Source: a virus. From it: DNA of 42,762 nucleotides. Of the stretch, positions 31,569 to 40,889 are shown piece after piece (the stretch's first letter is position 1; each line of letters begins with the position of its first letter). Under the pieces are notes generated by a model that did no database searches, was not told where the DNA came from, and worked only from the letters and a program-made list of their open reading frames with translations. The translations under genes were made by a program, and so were the position numbers. The DNA lies in the IMG/VR virus record IMGVR_UViG_3300025009_000198, positions 1 to 42,762 of that record; one strand, given 5' to 3'.

Positions 31569-31737
31569 TACTGCCTGCCCCCTTAATCAACATGGACCCC
31601 AACTCATGCAACGTCTCATAGTTCTTTACTTCTCGCCCAGTTTTTCTCTTCCAGGCATCGCAGGTATATTTACCAGGTCCTACGAGTCTTGGTGCACAGC
31701 AGCTGTAAGTCTCGCCCTTATATTTTAGGTGTTGCAC
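31516..31737 (-). CDS. small early protein, 73 aa
   Basis: GTG at 31737, AAGGAG 10 bases upstream. Contains YSCCAPRLVGPGKYTCDAWK, a Cys-rich stretch. It overlaps the upstream gene by 20 bases and the DUF1492-type gene by 53 bases, in different frames. No family recognised. Confidence 0.5.
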   Translation of the reverse strand: MQHLKYKGETYSCCAPRLVGPGKYTCDAWKRKTGREVKNYETLHELGSMLIKGAGSSDKGKTSRVLLDPSKHH

Positions 31738-32092
31738 CAGGATTCAACTCCTTAGGCTTCCAGTTACATAAGTCATTACACGTCTCACACGGGTCACTGC
31801 CCAACTTAGCAAGCTCGTCCTCAGTCATAAAAGAGTAAAGGCACTGTAGGCATTTTGCTTCGTTCTGCAATTCCTTCTCATCTTCAACATCTTCATTCGC
31901 AAATTCCTGCGTTGTTATAGCCTCGATGCATGACAGGTTGATGCTAAATAGTTTCTCGCGTCCTTCAATGTTTTCCCATTCTAAACTGGTGATCTCTCCT
32001 GCCATATAATGCTTCTTAGAGATGAGTTTTTTAGTGTAAAACTCGATGATATTTCCGTTTTTCAGGAATATTCTAGCTTTGATTTCACTCAT
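31718..32092 (-). CDS. hypothetical early protein with Cys knuckles
   Basis: A 124-residue product. Beta-rich N-terminus (ARIFLKNGNIIEFYTKKL) and a C-terminal CLQCLYSF ... CETCNDLCNW set that may bind zinc. It overlaps the helicase stop by 4 bases. The function is unknown. Confidence 0.65.
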   Translation of the reverse strand: MSEIKARIFLKNGNIIEFYTKKLISKKHYMAGEITSLEWENIEGREKLFSINLSCIEAITTQEFANEDVEDEKELQNEAKCLQCLYSFMTEDELAKLGSDPCETCNDLCNWKPKELNPGATPKI

Positions 32093-33459
32093 GCCAATCC
32101 CTCTCTCACTTTCTCGATTCTTGCTTTCAGCGACTGCATTAACGTCTCCTGCGTAGCCCCTTTATCCACCAGCGCCGACATAACATCTTCATCACGGCCA
32201 CCCTCTACCACCAAGTGATGTATGATAACCTTCTGTGTTTGTCCCTGCCGGTGTAACCGCTTGTTAGCTTGTTGGTATAACTCCAAAGACCAATTTAGTC
32301 CGAACCAGATTTCGTGGTTTCCTCCGTCCTGGAGGTTCAGGCCGTAAGCAGCGCTTGCCGGATGGGCCAACAGGATATCTACTTTTCCGGCATTCCAGTC
32401 TGTTTCATCCTGTGGTGTCCTCAACTCCCGTAATCGAAGACTAGTTCCAGACAAAGCTTTCTTTATCCGCACAAGATCGTGCTTGAAATTGTAATACACC
32501 AGGGCCGGTTTACCATTTAGGCCTTCTACCAGCTCCATAAAGGCTTCGATCTTGCATTGATGAATCTCATGAACTCCACGATCCTCATCGTACAAGGCCC
32601 CGTTGCAAAGCTGCAAAAGCTTGTTGGATAACGCAGCCGCGCTGGTGACGTCGATAACGGTTTCTGGATTAACCTCCAAAATCATTTTCCGTTCAAGCTC
32701 CTCATAGGCTTTTCTTGTTTTGGGATCAAGGATCACCGGTACGGTGATGGAGATGCATTCAGGCAATTCCAGGTAATCTTCAGCCTTCATGCTGACGCAA
32801 ATATCGGCTATTTTCTGTTGAATTGCTTCAGCGGATCCCGGCTTCAGCTCATACCCAAAGCCATCATAGTTTTGTTCAAAATACTTCTCTCGGTAATGTG
32901 TGATAAATTTTTCAAGTCGTTTTCCTTCGTCCAGCAGAAACACTTGCGCCCACAGATCCAATAACCCGTTTGGCGCTGGCGTACCGGTTAACCCGATGAA
33001 TCGTGTAATGTGTTTACGTACCCAAGTCAGGGACTTGAATCGTTTGGCCTGATGATTCTTAAAGCTGCTGAACTCATCCACGATCACGGTGTCAAATGGC
33101 CAGGCGTTGCGGTAATACTCGACTAGCCATTGTACATTCTCCCGGTTAATAACGTAGATGTCAGCCGGTGTGTTCAGCGCTCTCACCCTCTTGGCCAGAG
33201 TGCCCAACACCGGAATGACTCGAAGCATGTGCAAGTGGTCCCACTTTGCTGCTTCCTTTGCCCAAGTTGCTTCAGCCACTTTCTTTGGGGCTATGATAAG
33301 CACTTTGCTAATCGCGAACCGGTTATATTTTAAGTCGTTAATGGCCGTTAATGTTATTACAGTTTTTCCCAATCCCATATCAAGAAAGAGTCCCAGGGCC
33401 GGATCTACTAACAGCCGGTTGATACAGTAACTTTGATAGGCGTGAGGTTTAAATTTCAC
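32089..33459 (-). CDS. SNF2-family DEAD/DEAH helicase
   Basis: A 456-residue product. Walker A DMGLGKT (K32), motif II IVDEFSSFK, motif III LTGTPAPNG, motif VI QANKRLHRQGQTQKV and the second RecA domain. A compact phage-type SNF2 ATPase of the replication module, probably remodelling DNA for replication or recombination. It overlaps VRR-NUC by 4 bases, suggesting they act together. Confidence 0.93.
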   Translation of the reverse strand: MKFKPHAYQSYCINRLLVDPALGLFLDMGLGKTVITLTAINDLKYNRFAISKVLIIAPKKVAEATWAKEAAKWDHLHMLRVIPVLGTLAKRVRALNTPADIYVINRENVQWLVEYYRNAWPFDTVIVDEFSSFKNHQAKRFKSLTWVRKHITRFIGLTGTPAPNGLLDLWAQVFLLDEGKRLEKFITHYREKYFEQNYDGFGYELKPGSAEAIQQKIADICVSMKAEDYLELPECISITVPVILDPKTRKAYEELERKMILEVNPETVIDVTSAAALSNKLLQLCNGALYDEDRGVHEIHQCKIEAFMELVEGLNGKPALVYYNFKHDLVRIKKALSGTSLRLRELRTPQDETDWNAGKVDILLAHPASAAYGLNLQDGGNHEIWFGLNWSLELYQQANKRLHRQGQTQKVIIHHLVVEGGRDEDVMSALVDKGATQETLMQSLKARIEKVREGLA

Positions 33460-33755
33460 TCGCCTATCATCCCTTTGCAGCCCTCGATAAACTTGTCCAC
33501 CTCGGCTTTGCTGTCCAGGGTAAAAACGTCAAAGTTCAGATTTCGTATTTTGCGTTGCTGTGCTTCCTGCAAAGATGTTGGTTTTCTCCCTGTTGCTTTC
33601 AACTCGACAAATACGACTTTGCCGCCTGGAAGTAAAACTAATCTATCAGGTACACCCGCGTTTCCAGGTGAAACGAACTTATAGGCTCTACCCCCCAATG
33701 CTTTGACTTGGTCCCTGAGATAAGCCTCGATGACGTTTTCTCTCGCCATTTTCAT
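33456..33755 (-). CDS. VRR-NUC domain nuclease
   Basis: A 99-residue stand-alone VRR-NUC protein (PD-(D/E)XK fold) with GNAGVPDRLVLLPGGKV and VFVELKATGRKPTSLQEAQQ: the catalytic Asp, ExK and Q. Proteins of this size act as Holliday-junction-type or structure-specific nucleases in phage replication modules. Confidence 0.9.
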   Translation of the reverse strand: MKMARENVIEAYLRDQVKALGGRAYKFVSPGNAGVPDRLVLLPGGKVVFVELKATGRKPTSLQEAQQRKIRNLNFDVFTLDSKAEVDKFIEGCKGMIGE

Positions 33756-33949
33756 TTTCCGCCTTTCAAAAATCCGCTACAAAGCTATACGTGTATAGCG
33801 TATATTTGCGTAACGTGGTTCACGTGGTATATATACACTGTTATTTATATATATTTATACTTATATATAAATATTGTAGACATAGTATACATATACAGTT
33901 AAACCCTTGCGCTCCTAGGTTTTGGGGCGACTACAAAACCGTATACAAC
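33756..33949. other. AT-rich gap, candidate replication origin or control region
   Basis: About 190 bases without a gene, very AT-rich between 33830 and 33900 (runs of tatata). Contains the inverted repeats GCTATAC-GT-GTATAGC (33784-33799) and ACGTG-gtt-CACGT (33813-33825). It lies inside the replication operon between the primase/helicase and nuclease genes. No confident promoter or terminator was found here. Confidence 0.45.
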
Positions 33950-36457
33950 CTATTTTTTTTCGTTGACGTTGTTTACATTTACATCTTCAAGCAATGTAGA
34001 CGTAGAAACGGGTTGTAGACGTTTTATTTGGTGGTTTTTCTGGCTGTTTTCTGCTCTTTTAAAGCCCCTTTGCATGCCGTATTCTGCACCAAATCTTCCG
34101 GGAACTGTGTCCCTCCACCAACCTGGAATCATGTCTAAGATTGAGTTAATACGGTGCGCCTCAATCTTTGGTATGCTGGATCTTGAATCGTGCAAGCACT
34201 CTTTCCAGATCTCCAAAGCGCAAATACGGTCCCTGGGAACTAATTTTATTTCTCCTGTCATCCCGTTTCCCCAAAACATATTGCGTCGTTCCAAGCTCCA
34301 TTTCTGCCAATCATGAGGCACACGACGCTCAAGAAATTCCTCAATTTGTCCCTGCATAGTATCTCTTTCCAGGTGTGCCTCACGGCGTTTTTCCGCTTCG
34401 GCTTCCATCTCATCTGATAAATACAAAGGCTCTCCCAGCCTCCAGCGCATAACGGCTTCGGCCCATATTTGGCCAATTTCGTTGCTGTCCAGATCGTTAA
34501 AAATAGACTTAGTCGGCTTTTGCACCTCGGTATCAACTGGCCAAAAGCGGCGGTTCCCTGTCGTATCTCTTAAATAATCGTGGTCATTTGTCGTCCCAAA
34601 AAACACACAGCGCCTTAAATGTTTTTCAGTTTTTCGGGCATATGCAGCTCTATATTGGTCATCCAGTTTGCTCAAAAACTGCTTAACAACCTTAATATCC
34701 GTCTTGCTGAATGCTTCTAACTCCCCGATCTCAACAATCCAAATACCCTGCAACAGTTCTGCCGCGTCCTTGCCTTCAAATGTCTTTATGCTGTCTGAAA
34801 ACCACTCTCTGCCAAGCTTAGTGAACAGAGTGCTTTTACCTATGCCCTGGCGACCACAAACGACCGTCATATAATCGAATTTACATCCCGGCGACATAGC
34901 TCTGGCGATGGCAGCCGTTAACGCTTTACGGGCAACCGTGCGGGTATATGCGTGGTCCTCAGCTCCAAGATAATCAACGTATAAAGTGTCAAGCCTCGAC
35001 AGCCCATCCCACTCAAGATTAGTAAGATAGGCTATAACGGGGTCAAAACCGTTGGCTGCAGCGTGATTGCGTAACGCATCGTCAATAACTTCTTTCGAAC
35101 GAAATCCCAATATCTTTTCGATGTATTCCCTTAGTCCAGAATCGTCGGCCTCAACCCACTGAAACGTGTTAGATTCTTTTTCTCTCACGTTCCATGGTAA
35201 TGGAGCTACACCTAAAATGCTGTCAGCGAATAGGTTCTTTAGAATGCGACCTTTAAGCACCGGATCATGCTCAAGCACCACGCGCACATTTCCGATAGTT
35301 TTTAAAGGCGCTCCTGTCGTTGAACTTGTCTTTAGCTTACGCATCCAATTAGTATCGTCACCTGGAGTTGAAGTAAAATCCTGCGCGGCCTTTTCATATC
35401 TTTCCTGAAGAAGTAAAGATGCGACGTGATCATCTTTTACGGAAAACTCACACATAGCCTTAAAAGACGGAAGATTATTGGTTAAAGTACCAGGCTTAAC
35501 ATCATCATCCATCTCACTAAATTTGTGTAATCGTACTAGGTCAAAAGCGTTCACCAATTTGCCACTTGTGGGGTCAGTTGCATGATGTGAATAAAGGAAA
35601 TGGCCGTTATCGTACACAACAGCACCGCCAACGGTACTACCACCAGTGAAAGTAAATCGCCCATCATCGCAAGATAGATATTCACCAGGTAAAAACGTCT
35701 CAATGGCACTGTACACGTCGTATATGCGGCAGAAGGCCCCAACAACACCGTTCTTAGCCGTTGGATCTCCCTGCTTAACTGCAAGTCTGACATGCGTTTG
35801 CTGGGTCCCCGGTACTTCTGGCCATTCAGCCACGTTGCGCCAATCAGCGTAAGTAGCAAGGAGCCCGTCAGCGTCAAGAAACGGCTTATCCCCATACTGA
35901 TAGACATAAGTACTATCTGAGCAACAGCTTGGCCAATACATCAAACGGTGGGCTTGGAAGGTCGTTGGGTCACATAGTTCTATACCTATGATGCTTGCTA
36001 GTTTACGTGCTAACGGCTCGTACTCATCCGCCGTAGTCGTTCGGTCGGGAGGCACAAGCACACGCAAGCGTGGCTTGTCCTCCGCGTGCTTACGGGTACT
36101 GTAGACCACGTAAGCGCAACCTAACCCCTCTATCCTAAGCAGTACGTTTTGTGTCTGACCCGCGGGAATATTGTCCAGGTCTAAAGTGAGTACATCCCGC
36201 CCAATAATGCTGTTCTCTTTGCGTCGTCCACCGCCACGGATCTCCCCAGCCACAAAGCCACCTACGTCTTTTAGTTCGTCCTGTTTGCTCTTGGGTAGCT
36301 GCATGTAGTCAGCTAATGTCTCAACGCTTCTAACCGGTGTTTTAAGGCGCTCCACCATCTCTGACCAGTAAAGAGTTTGCACCGGCCACCGCGTAGCTTT
36401 GCGACTACCGGCAGATGACATAGTAATTTGTCGATCGTTAATGAGCACTTGGAGCAT
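33950..36457 (-). CDS. primase/VapE-type replicative helicase fusion
   Basis: An 835-residue product. The N-terminal region resembles archaeo-eukaryotic primase domains (RDVLTLDLDNIP with paired Asp, YSTRKHAEDKPRLRVLVPPD, FQAHRLMYWPSC). The C-terminal VirE/VapE ATPase has Walker A CGRQGIGKST and Walker B IWIVEIGELEAF, then FFGTTNDHDYLRDTTGNRRF. It primes and unwinds phage DNA. The ATG at 36457 overlaps the preceding TGA (TGATG), with AAGGAG upstream. The far C-terminus is basic and likely unstructured. Confidence 0.9.
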   Translation of the reverse strand: MLQVLINDRQITMSSAGSRKATRWPVQTLYWSEMVERLKTPVRSVETLADYMQLPKSKQDELKDVGGFVAGEIRGGGRRKENSIIGRDVLTLDLDNIPAGQTQNVLLRIEGLGCAYVVYSTRKHAEDKPRLRVLVPPDRTTTADEYEPLARKLASIIGIELCDPTTFQAHRLMYWPSCCSDSTYVYQYGDKPFLDADGLLATYADWRNVAEWPEVPGTQQTHVRLAVKQGDPTAKNGVVGAFCRIYDVYSAIETFLPGEYLSCDDGRFTFTGGSTVGGAVVYDNGHFLYSHHATDPTSGKLVNAFDLVRLHKFSEMDDDVKPGTLTNNLPSFKAMCEFSVKDDHVASLLLQERYEKAAQDFTSTPGDDTNWMRKLKTSSTTGAPLKTIGNVRVVLEHDPVLKGRILKNLFADSILGVAPLPWNVREKESNTFQWVEADDSGLREYIEKILGFRSKEVIDDALRNHAAANGFDPVIAYLTNLEWDGLSRLDTLYVDYLGAEDHAYTRTVARKALTAAIARAMSPGCKFDYMTVVCGRQGIGKSTLFTKLGREWFSDSIKTFEGKDAAELLQGIWIVEIGELEAFSKTDIKVVKQFLSKLDDQYRAAYARKTEKHLRRCVFFGTTNDHDYLRDTTGNRRFWPVDTEVQKPTKSIFNDLDSNEIGQIWAEAVMRWRLGEPLYLSDEMEAEAEKRREAHLERDTMQGQIEEFLERRVPHDWQKWSLERRNMFWGNGMTGEIKLVPRDRICALEIWKECLHDSRSSIPKIEAHRINSILDMIPGWWRDTVPGRFGAEYGMQRGFKRAENSQKNHQIKRLQPVSTSTLLEDVNVNNVNEKK

Positions 36458-36894
36458 CACTCCTTAAGGTCAATTGTCGGCAACCCGGTAAGTAACTCTA
36501 CCTGATAAGCTGGTAACCCATACACCTCTGCGGTCCCGCTTTGACCGTGTTTTCCGTAGTTAATTATTAGAGTATCAGTGGTGAAGATACTGCTGCACTG
36601 GTGAAGGTTACTCTTATCAAGTGAATGAGCAAACCTCTTAAGCAGATCATAATTCATATACAGAGACACATCTTCAACCTTTACGATCACTGGATGCCCC
36701 GTGATTGTGTTTAGATATTCAAGCTGTTTTATGAGTGATCTGAGCTTTATGTCCTTGAAGCTTGGGCAGAACTTTTTTCGTTCTTTAATTTCTGCTTGCA
36801 GTTTATTGCGTTGCGCTTTGATAACTCTATTGGCAGCGTCTTTGGATTTCTTGATTTGTTCTAGTTCATCGTCTGTCAGTTTTCTAAGGAACAT
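36457..36894 (-). CDS. hypothetical early protein with coiled coil
   Basis: A 145-residue product: a long charged N-terminal helix (LEQIKKSKDAANRVIKAQRN) then a mixed domain (PVIVKVEDVSLYMNYDLLKR). It is translationally coupled to the primase gene. No family recognised. Confidence 0.65.
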   Translation of the reverse strand: MFLRKLTDDELEQIKKSKDAANRVIKAQRNKLQAEIKERKKFCPSFKDIKLRSLIKQLEYLNTITGHPVIVKVEDVSLYMNYDLLKRFAHSLDKSNLHQCSSIFTTDTLIINYGKHGQSGTAEVYGLPAYQVELLTGLPTIDLKE

Positions 36895-36905
36895 TAGCTC
36901 TCACC

Positions 36906-38879
36906 TCAATCCTTTTTGTAGTAAGTAGAAGTAAAGCCCGCTGCTTTAAGCAATAACCCAGGAGCCCACGAAATCGGTTCGCCCATAATCTCACAAACTC
37001 GGGCCAGATCTGCTTGCGTCTCCGGAGCATCAATTACGCACTCATCATGAACATGCATCACGGTTTGATATCCTGCAGCGTTAACCCTCATCAGGCTTTC
37101 AGCCAAACAGTCCCTGGCTATCGCCTGGATAATGTTCTCCGTGAGCTTCCCCCCGTATGTCGAAATAACGCCCCACTTTTTGGTATTCTGGTCAACTCCG
37201 TGATAGTGTAATGCTTCTTTGCCAAAATCGTTTTGGTGTAAAAAAGGTCTGGGGTAAAAGAGTTTTCGTCGGCTCGGTAGGGTTATTGTGAAAAAGTCTT
37301 GTTGGTTTTCGTAGTCACCTTCACGGGCTAGTATCAGACCTTTAACCCCGACTGCTTGTCCAGTCCTCATAACTTGCAGCGCGGCATTTTCAAGACTAAA
37401 CCACAGGTCAACAATTCGCTTGTTCGCTGCCCTCCAACGCCTAACAACATCAGGAAGTTCCTCTTCTGTTAGGCCCATGGTCAGAGCGCCCATCGTGATC
37501 AGCGCACCTACGGCTCCTTGATATCCCAGGGCCAATTCTGCGATCTTACCTTTTTGTCTAAGTTCGTACTCTGGATTGCCTTTTTTGATTAGCCCTAACG
37601 GCACCCCGAACATCGCTGATGCCGATGCCTCGTAAATCTTTCCGTGAGTGGCGAACACTTCAAGCCGCCACTGCTCCCCAGCTAACCAAGCAATTACCCT
37701 GGCCTCAATGGCGGAGAAGTCTGCCACTACAAGCACGTTCCCGGGAGACGGAACAAAGGCCGTGCGTATAAGCTGGGAAAGAGTATCTGGTACATTGCCG
37801 TATATAACTTTTAGGACATCTATCTTTTTGGCCTTCACGCAATCCCTAGCATGGGTAAGCGTTTCAAGAAAGTTCTTAGGGAGGTTTTGCACCTGGACCA
37901 GTCTCCCGGCCCATCTGCCTGTTCTGTTCGCTCCGTAAAACTGCAAGAGTCCGCGGATCCGGTTATCAATGCACACCGCTGATTGCATAGCGGTGTATTT
38001 TTTTACAGAGGTTTTTGATAGTTCTTGCCGGATCTCAAGCATTCGTCGGGCTGTGCCGCTGTCCGTAGTCTTGATCATACTTGCCACAGTGGCTTTCTGA
38101 AGATCCGCGACCTCTTCACCGGTTTCCTCAGCCAACCACTTAGTCAATTGCTTGACGCTTTTAGGATTATCAAGTCCGGATAGCTGAATTGCTTCTGCCA
38201 TTAGCTCTGTAGTGCTAACCTCACTGCAACATAGAGCACCTTCGATCAATCCGGGATCCACAGCAACCCCATAAGCGTTGATCCGCTGGTCCAGTTCCCA
38301 AAGCTTTTGTTCCTGATCTGGCACTGGGAAATTAGATAGACGTCTTTCCACTTCCATTTCGGTAACAACGTCCTGGGCGCAATACAGCTTGAACAGATGC
38401 CACTTTTCAAGCTCGTGATGTGGTAACGTCCGCGTGCGCTGCCCATTTTTTGTTGTCGGTTTCTGTGGTATACAAAACGTGCGGATCAGGGACATCCCAA
38501 TTCCCATCTTGCGCTTATCTTCCTGCATCCCTATTGCTTCGCCTACCTTTCCAAGGCCCATAGGATAGCCACAGTACAGACCGTGCATCATCGTACAGCG
38601 CCATTGTTCAAGAGGAGAAAGGTAGAACTTGTTAAGACAGTACCACTCAAACGCGGCATTATAAGCGTGCTTGATTACGTTTGGGTCCGCTAGAGCCTCT
38701 GATATCTCCCTTGGTAACACTCCTCTTTGCGTTATATCTAGCACTCGTACCGGCTCGCCGTTAAAGGAGTAGGCGAATAGGAGTATTTGGAAATCAGGGG
38801 ATTGTACATATCTGTACAATCCCGCTTTTTTAAGATCTACGCTTGAAAATGTTTCGATGTCTATCGACAAGTGCCTCAT
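36906..38879 (-). CDS. family A DNA polymerase
   Basis: A 657-residue product. N-terminal 3'-5' exonuclease (LSIDIETFSS, D6 and E9). Polymerase domain with motif A VVADFSAIEARVIAWLAG (about 384-401), motif B RQKGKIAELALGYQG (about 441-455) and motif C VMHVHDECVI. No 5' nuclease domain, as in phage polymerases. Its ATG overlaps the stop of the DUF2815 gene by 4 bases. Confidence 0.97.
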   Translation of the reverse strand: MRHLSIDIETFSSVDLKKAGLYRYVQSPDFQILLFAYSFNGEPVRVLDITQRGVLPREISEALADPNVIKHAYNAAFEWYCLNKFYLSPLEQWRCTMMHGLYCGYPMGLGKVGEAIGMQEDKRKMGIGMSLIRTFCIPQKPTTKNGQRTRTLPHHELEKWHLFKLYCAQDVVTEMEVERRLSNFPVPDQEQKLWELDQRINAYGVAVDPGLIEGALCCSEVSTTELMAEAIQLSGLDNPKSVKQLTKWLAEETGEEVADLQKATVASMIKTTDSGTARRMLEIRQELSKTSVKKYTAMQSAVCIDNRIRGLLQFYGANRTGRWAGRLVQVQNLPKNFLETLTHARDCVKAKKIDVLKVIYGNVPDTLSQLIRTAFVPSPGNVLVVADFSAIEARVIAWLAGEQWRLEVFATHGKIYEASASAMFGVPLGLIKKGNPEYELRQKGKIAELALGYQGAVGALITMGALTMGLTEEELPDVVRRWRAANKRIVDLWFSLENAALQVMRTGQAVGVKGLILAREGDYENQQDFFTITLPSRRKLFYPRPFLHQNDFGKEALHYHGVDQNTKKWGVISTYGGKLTENIIQAIARDCLAESLMRVNAAGYQTVMHVHDECVIDAPETQADLARVCEIMGEPISWAPGLLLKAAGFTSTYYKKD

Positions 38880-39718
38880 AGGCCCATTATGCCACCCGGC
38901 GTAATAGGCAACCCGGTTATTGGATCAATCTGCGCCGGTTGTTGCGGATAGGTTGGAGGCATCGGCTGTACTGGCGGAGCATATGTTGGCTGCTGTTGTG
39001 GGTATGCAGGTTGTTGATAAGATGGAGTATTCTGTGGATACATAGGCTGTTGTTGTGGATAAGTCGGTGCTCCCGGTTGCTGTGTGTACTGAGGTTGTTG
39101 TGGTGCGTATTGCGGCTGTGGTTGCTGTTGTTCCCAAGGTTGAGGAGCATAAGGCTGCTGCGGAGCTGGTGGAAAGCCTCCTCCAAAGGCAGCCTCAGCA
39201 GATATACCGCCGCCTAATGGCTCACCATCCATAAGCTTTTGCACTGGTCCAAGGCCGCACCCAATGCCCTTCTTCCCCGAATTGAAATAAGGATAGAAGT
39301 TAACATTCACACGCGCATACATACCAGAATATATTTCAGACTGGCTAAGAATTGGTTGTACTGTAGCATCCACAACTGCTGGTTGCTGTTTACTTGATGC
39401 TGTAAATACCCAATGGCCTTTACACTCAGGCCCAAAGTGTTCACCGTTTTGACGCAATCCATCCCCGTCCCAAATAGGGTTTGGCACTTGCGGCGGTCGT
39501 GTTCCGTTCCACTTAGAGGCCACACCCAATTGGATAGCGGCATTAATGGCGGCATCAATTCGCTGTTTCGTGGCTATATCGGATTTCGGCAGAAGGATAG
39601 TCATGCTGTATTTAGGATCATCCGTTGGTTTAATAGCATACGGCTTAAAAAGGTGTAGATAGCTCCCTCTTATTTGTCCTGTCGTTACGGATGTCGAATT
39701 TGCTTGTTGATTACTCAT
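38876..39718 (-). CDS. DUF2815 ssDNA-binding protein with Gln/Pro-rich tail
   Basis: The ATG at 39718 is chosen (GGAGG 8 bases upstream); longer in-frame starts lie in the DUF2800 gene. A 280-residue product. The N-terminal ~180 residues are a DUF2815 OB-fold (GSYLHLFKPYAIKPTDDPKY, YSGMYARVNVNFYPYFNSG), the family of T7 gp2.5-like phage SSBs. The last ~100 residues are Gln/Pro/Tyr-rich (YPQQQPMYPQNTPSYQQPAY), a disordered tail unlike the usual short acidic SSB end. It sits directly before the polymerase. Confidence 0.88.
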   Translation of the reverse strand: MSNQQANSTSVTTGQIRGSYLHLFKPYAIKPTDDPKYSMTILLPKSDIATKQRIDAAINAAIQLGVASKWNGTRPPQVPNPIWDGDGLRQNGEHFGPECKGHWVFTASSKQQPAVVDATVQPILSQSEIYSGMYARVNVNFYPYFNSGKKGIGCGLGPVQKLMDGEPLGGGISAEAAFGGGFPPAPQQPYAPQPWEQQQPQPQYAPQQPQYTQQPGAPTYPQQQPMYPQNTPSYQQPAYPQQQPTYAPPVQPMPPTYPQQPAQIDPITGLPITPGGIMGL

Positions 39719-40889
39719 TTTCAATTCCTCCGCTTTCATTTTTGAATACATCTTCCGGATTTAAAGGCTTGATCGGTTCGCGCTTATCGCTTGCCAAAGC
39801 AAGGGTCGGTTTACCGGGTTCCGTTTTGACATGCCCAGCATCGAATAACAGTTCGGTATATTGCTTTTTACCGAGAACTTTCTCTAGAGCCGGAACAGTT
39901 AGTGGATTTCTCACATACAGCACGGCCTCTTCGATACCACCGGCTATGAGGGCTTTAAACGCTTCATCCTGGTTGGCATATTGTCTTGACCCTCTGCCCT
40001 CAACAGCCTTCCATCCTGGCACCTCGCCGCCTCTAAGGCACTCACTGAGGGCGTATTCCTCAAGGGCTTTAGCCCACTTAGCTAGATCCTGAGCCCTTTG
40101 AAGGATCTCTCCTACTTCTTCGTTCGAAATAAGTGGCGGCTTCGTTTGCTTGAAGTCCTCTAGCGATAAGTTGAATTCAGCCCTTGCGCGGCAAAGAGAT
40201 TTGGCTCTGCAGAACCGGCAGTGATCACCCGGTACGAACTCCCCAAGACCCTTCCATGCCATTTCAGCCGCACCCATAACGGTATTTGTAGCCCAGTAGT
40301 GCAGATCGTCAGCGGACATCGTGAATTCTGATATTGAGTCAAGCCTAGGTTGTACGATCACCATGACGACCTGCTCGATGCTGTACAAGATCGAATACTC
40401 CAAGATGGCCCCGATTGCGTACAACATCATCTGAGGATTATTGTCCGCAAATACAGGAACGCCTTTTCCATACTTAAAATCAATGACATACATGACGTTG
40501 CCGCCGATGATGATACAGTCCCCAGTCCCAAAGCCCTCCGGAGCATATGCGCTGTAGTCGAGTTTTTTCTCGATCGCAATATAGGGAGGAGCAGCGTAAC
40601 CGTGTACAACCCCGGAAATGTAGTTTAAATAAGTGTCTGTATGCTTCAGCATCTCATCTTGGTACAGGGGTTTTTCTTGCAATTTTTTTAATTTACTGTT
40701 GAAGGACCTAGCGCCCATCGGTTCAATAAAATGTTTTCGGAGCTTCAACTCGCCGATCTCGTGGGCTAGGCTGCCTTCTTCCGCGTAAGTGCTAGTGCTA
40801 TCTGGCATAGTTTCTTCGAGTCGAGCGCTCGGGGTACAGTGGAGCCACTTATGGGCTCCACTTGCACCGAGTAATGCGTGTGCTGTCAT
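39711..40889 (-). CDS. DUF2800 nuclease (Cas4/RecB-like)
   Basis: A 392-residue product: LLGASGAHKWLHCTPSARLE at the start, EEGSLAHEIGELKLRKHF, the catalytic core DCIIIGG ... VIDFKYGKGVPV (Asp and DFKxGKG) and a Cys cluster GDHCRFCRAKSLCRARAEF near the middle of the protein (about residues 215-235) as in iron-sulphur PD-(D/E)XK nucleases. It is paired with DUF2815 in many Bacillota phages; likely a recombination exonuclease. Confidence 0.9.
   Translation of the reverse strand: MTAHALLGASGAHKWLHCTPSARLEETMPDSTSTYAEEGSLAHEIGELKLRKHFIEPMGARSFNSKLKKLQEKPLYQDEMLKHTDTYLNYISGVVHGYAAPPYIAIEKKLDYSAYAPEGFGTGDCIIIGGNVMYVIDFKYGKGVPVFADNNPQMMLYAIGAILEYSILYSIEQVVMVIVQPRLDSISEFTMSADDLHYWATNTVMGAAEMAWKGLGEFVPGDHCRFCRAKSLCRARAEFNLSLEDFKQTKPPLISNEEVGEILQRAQDLAKWAKALEEYALSECLRGGEVPGWKAVEGRGSRQYANQDEAFKALIAGGIEEAVLYVRNPLTVPALEKVLGKKQYTELLFDAGHVKTEPGKPTLALASDKREPIKPLNPEDVFKNESGGIENE

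Noticed and set aside
38939-39217. Plus-strand Leu/Arg-rich ORF opposite the DUF2815 tail
   Set aside because: Produced by the complement of Gln/Pro-rich repeats; no start signal.
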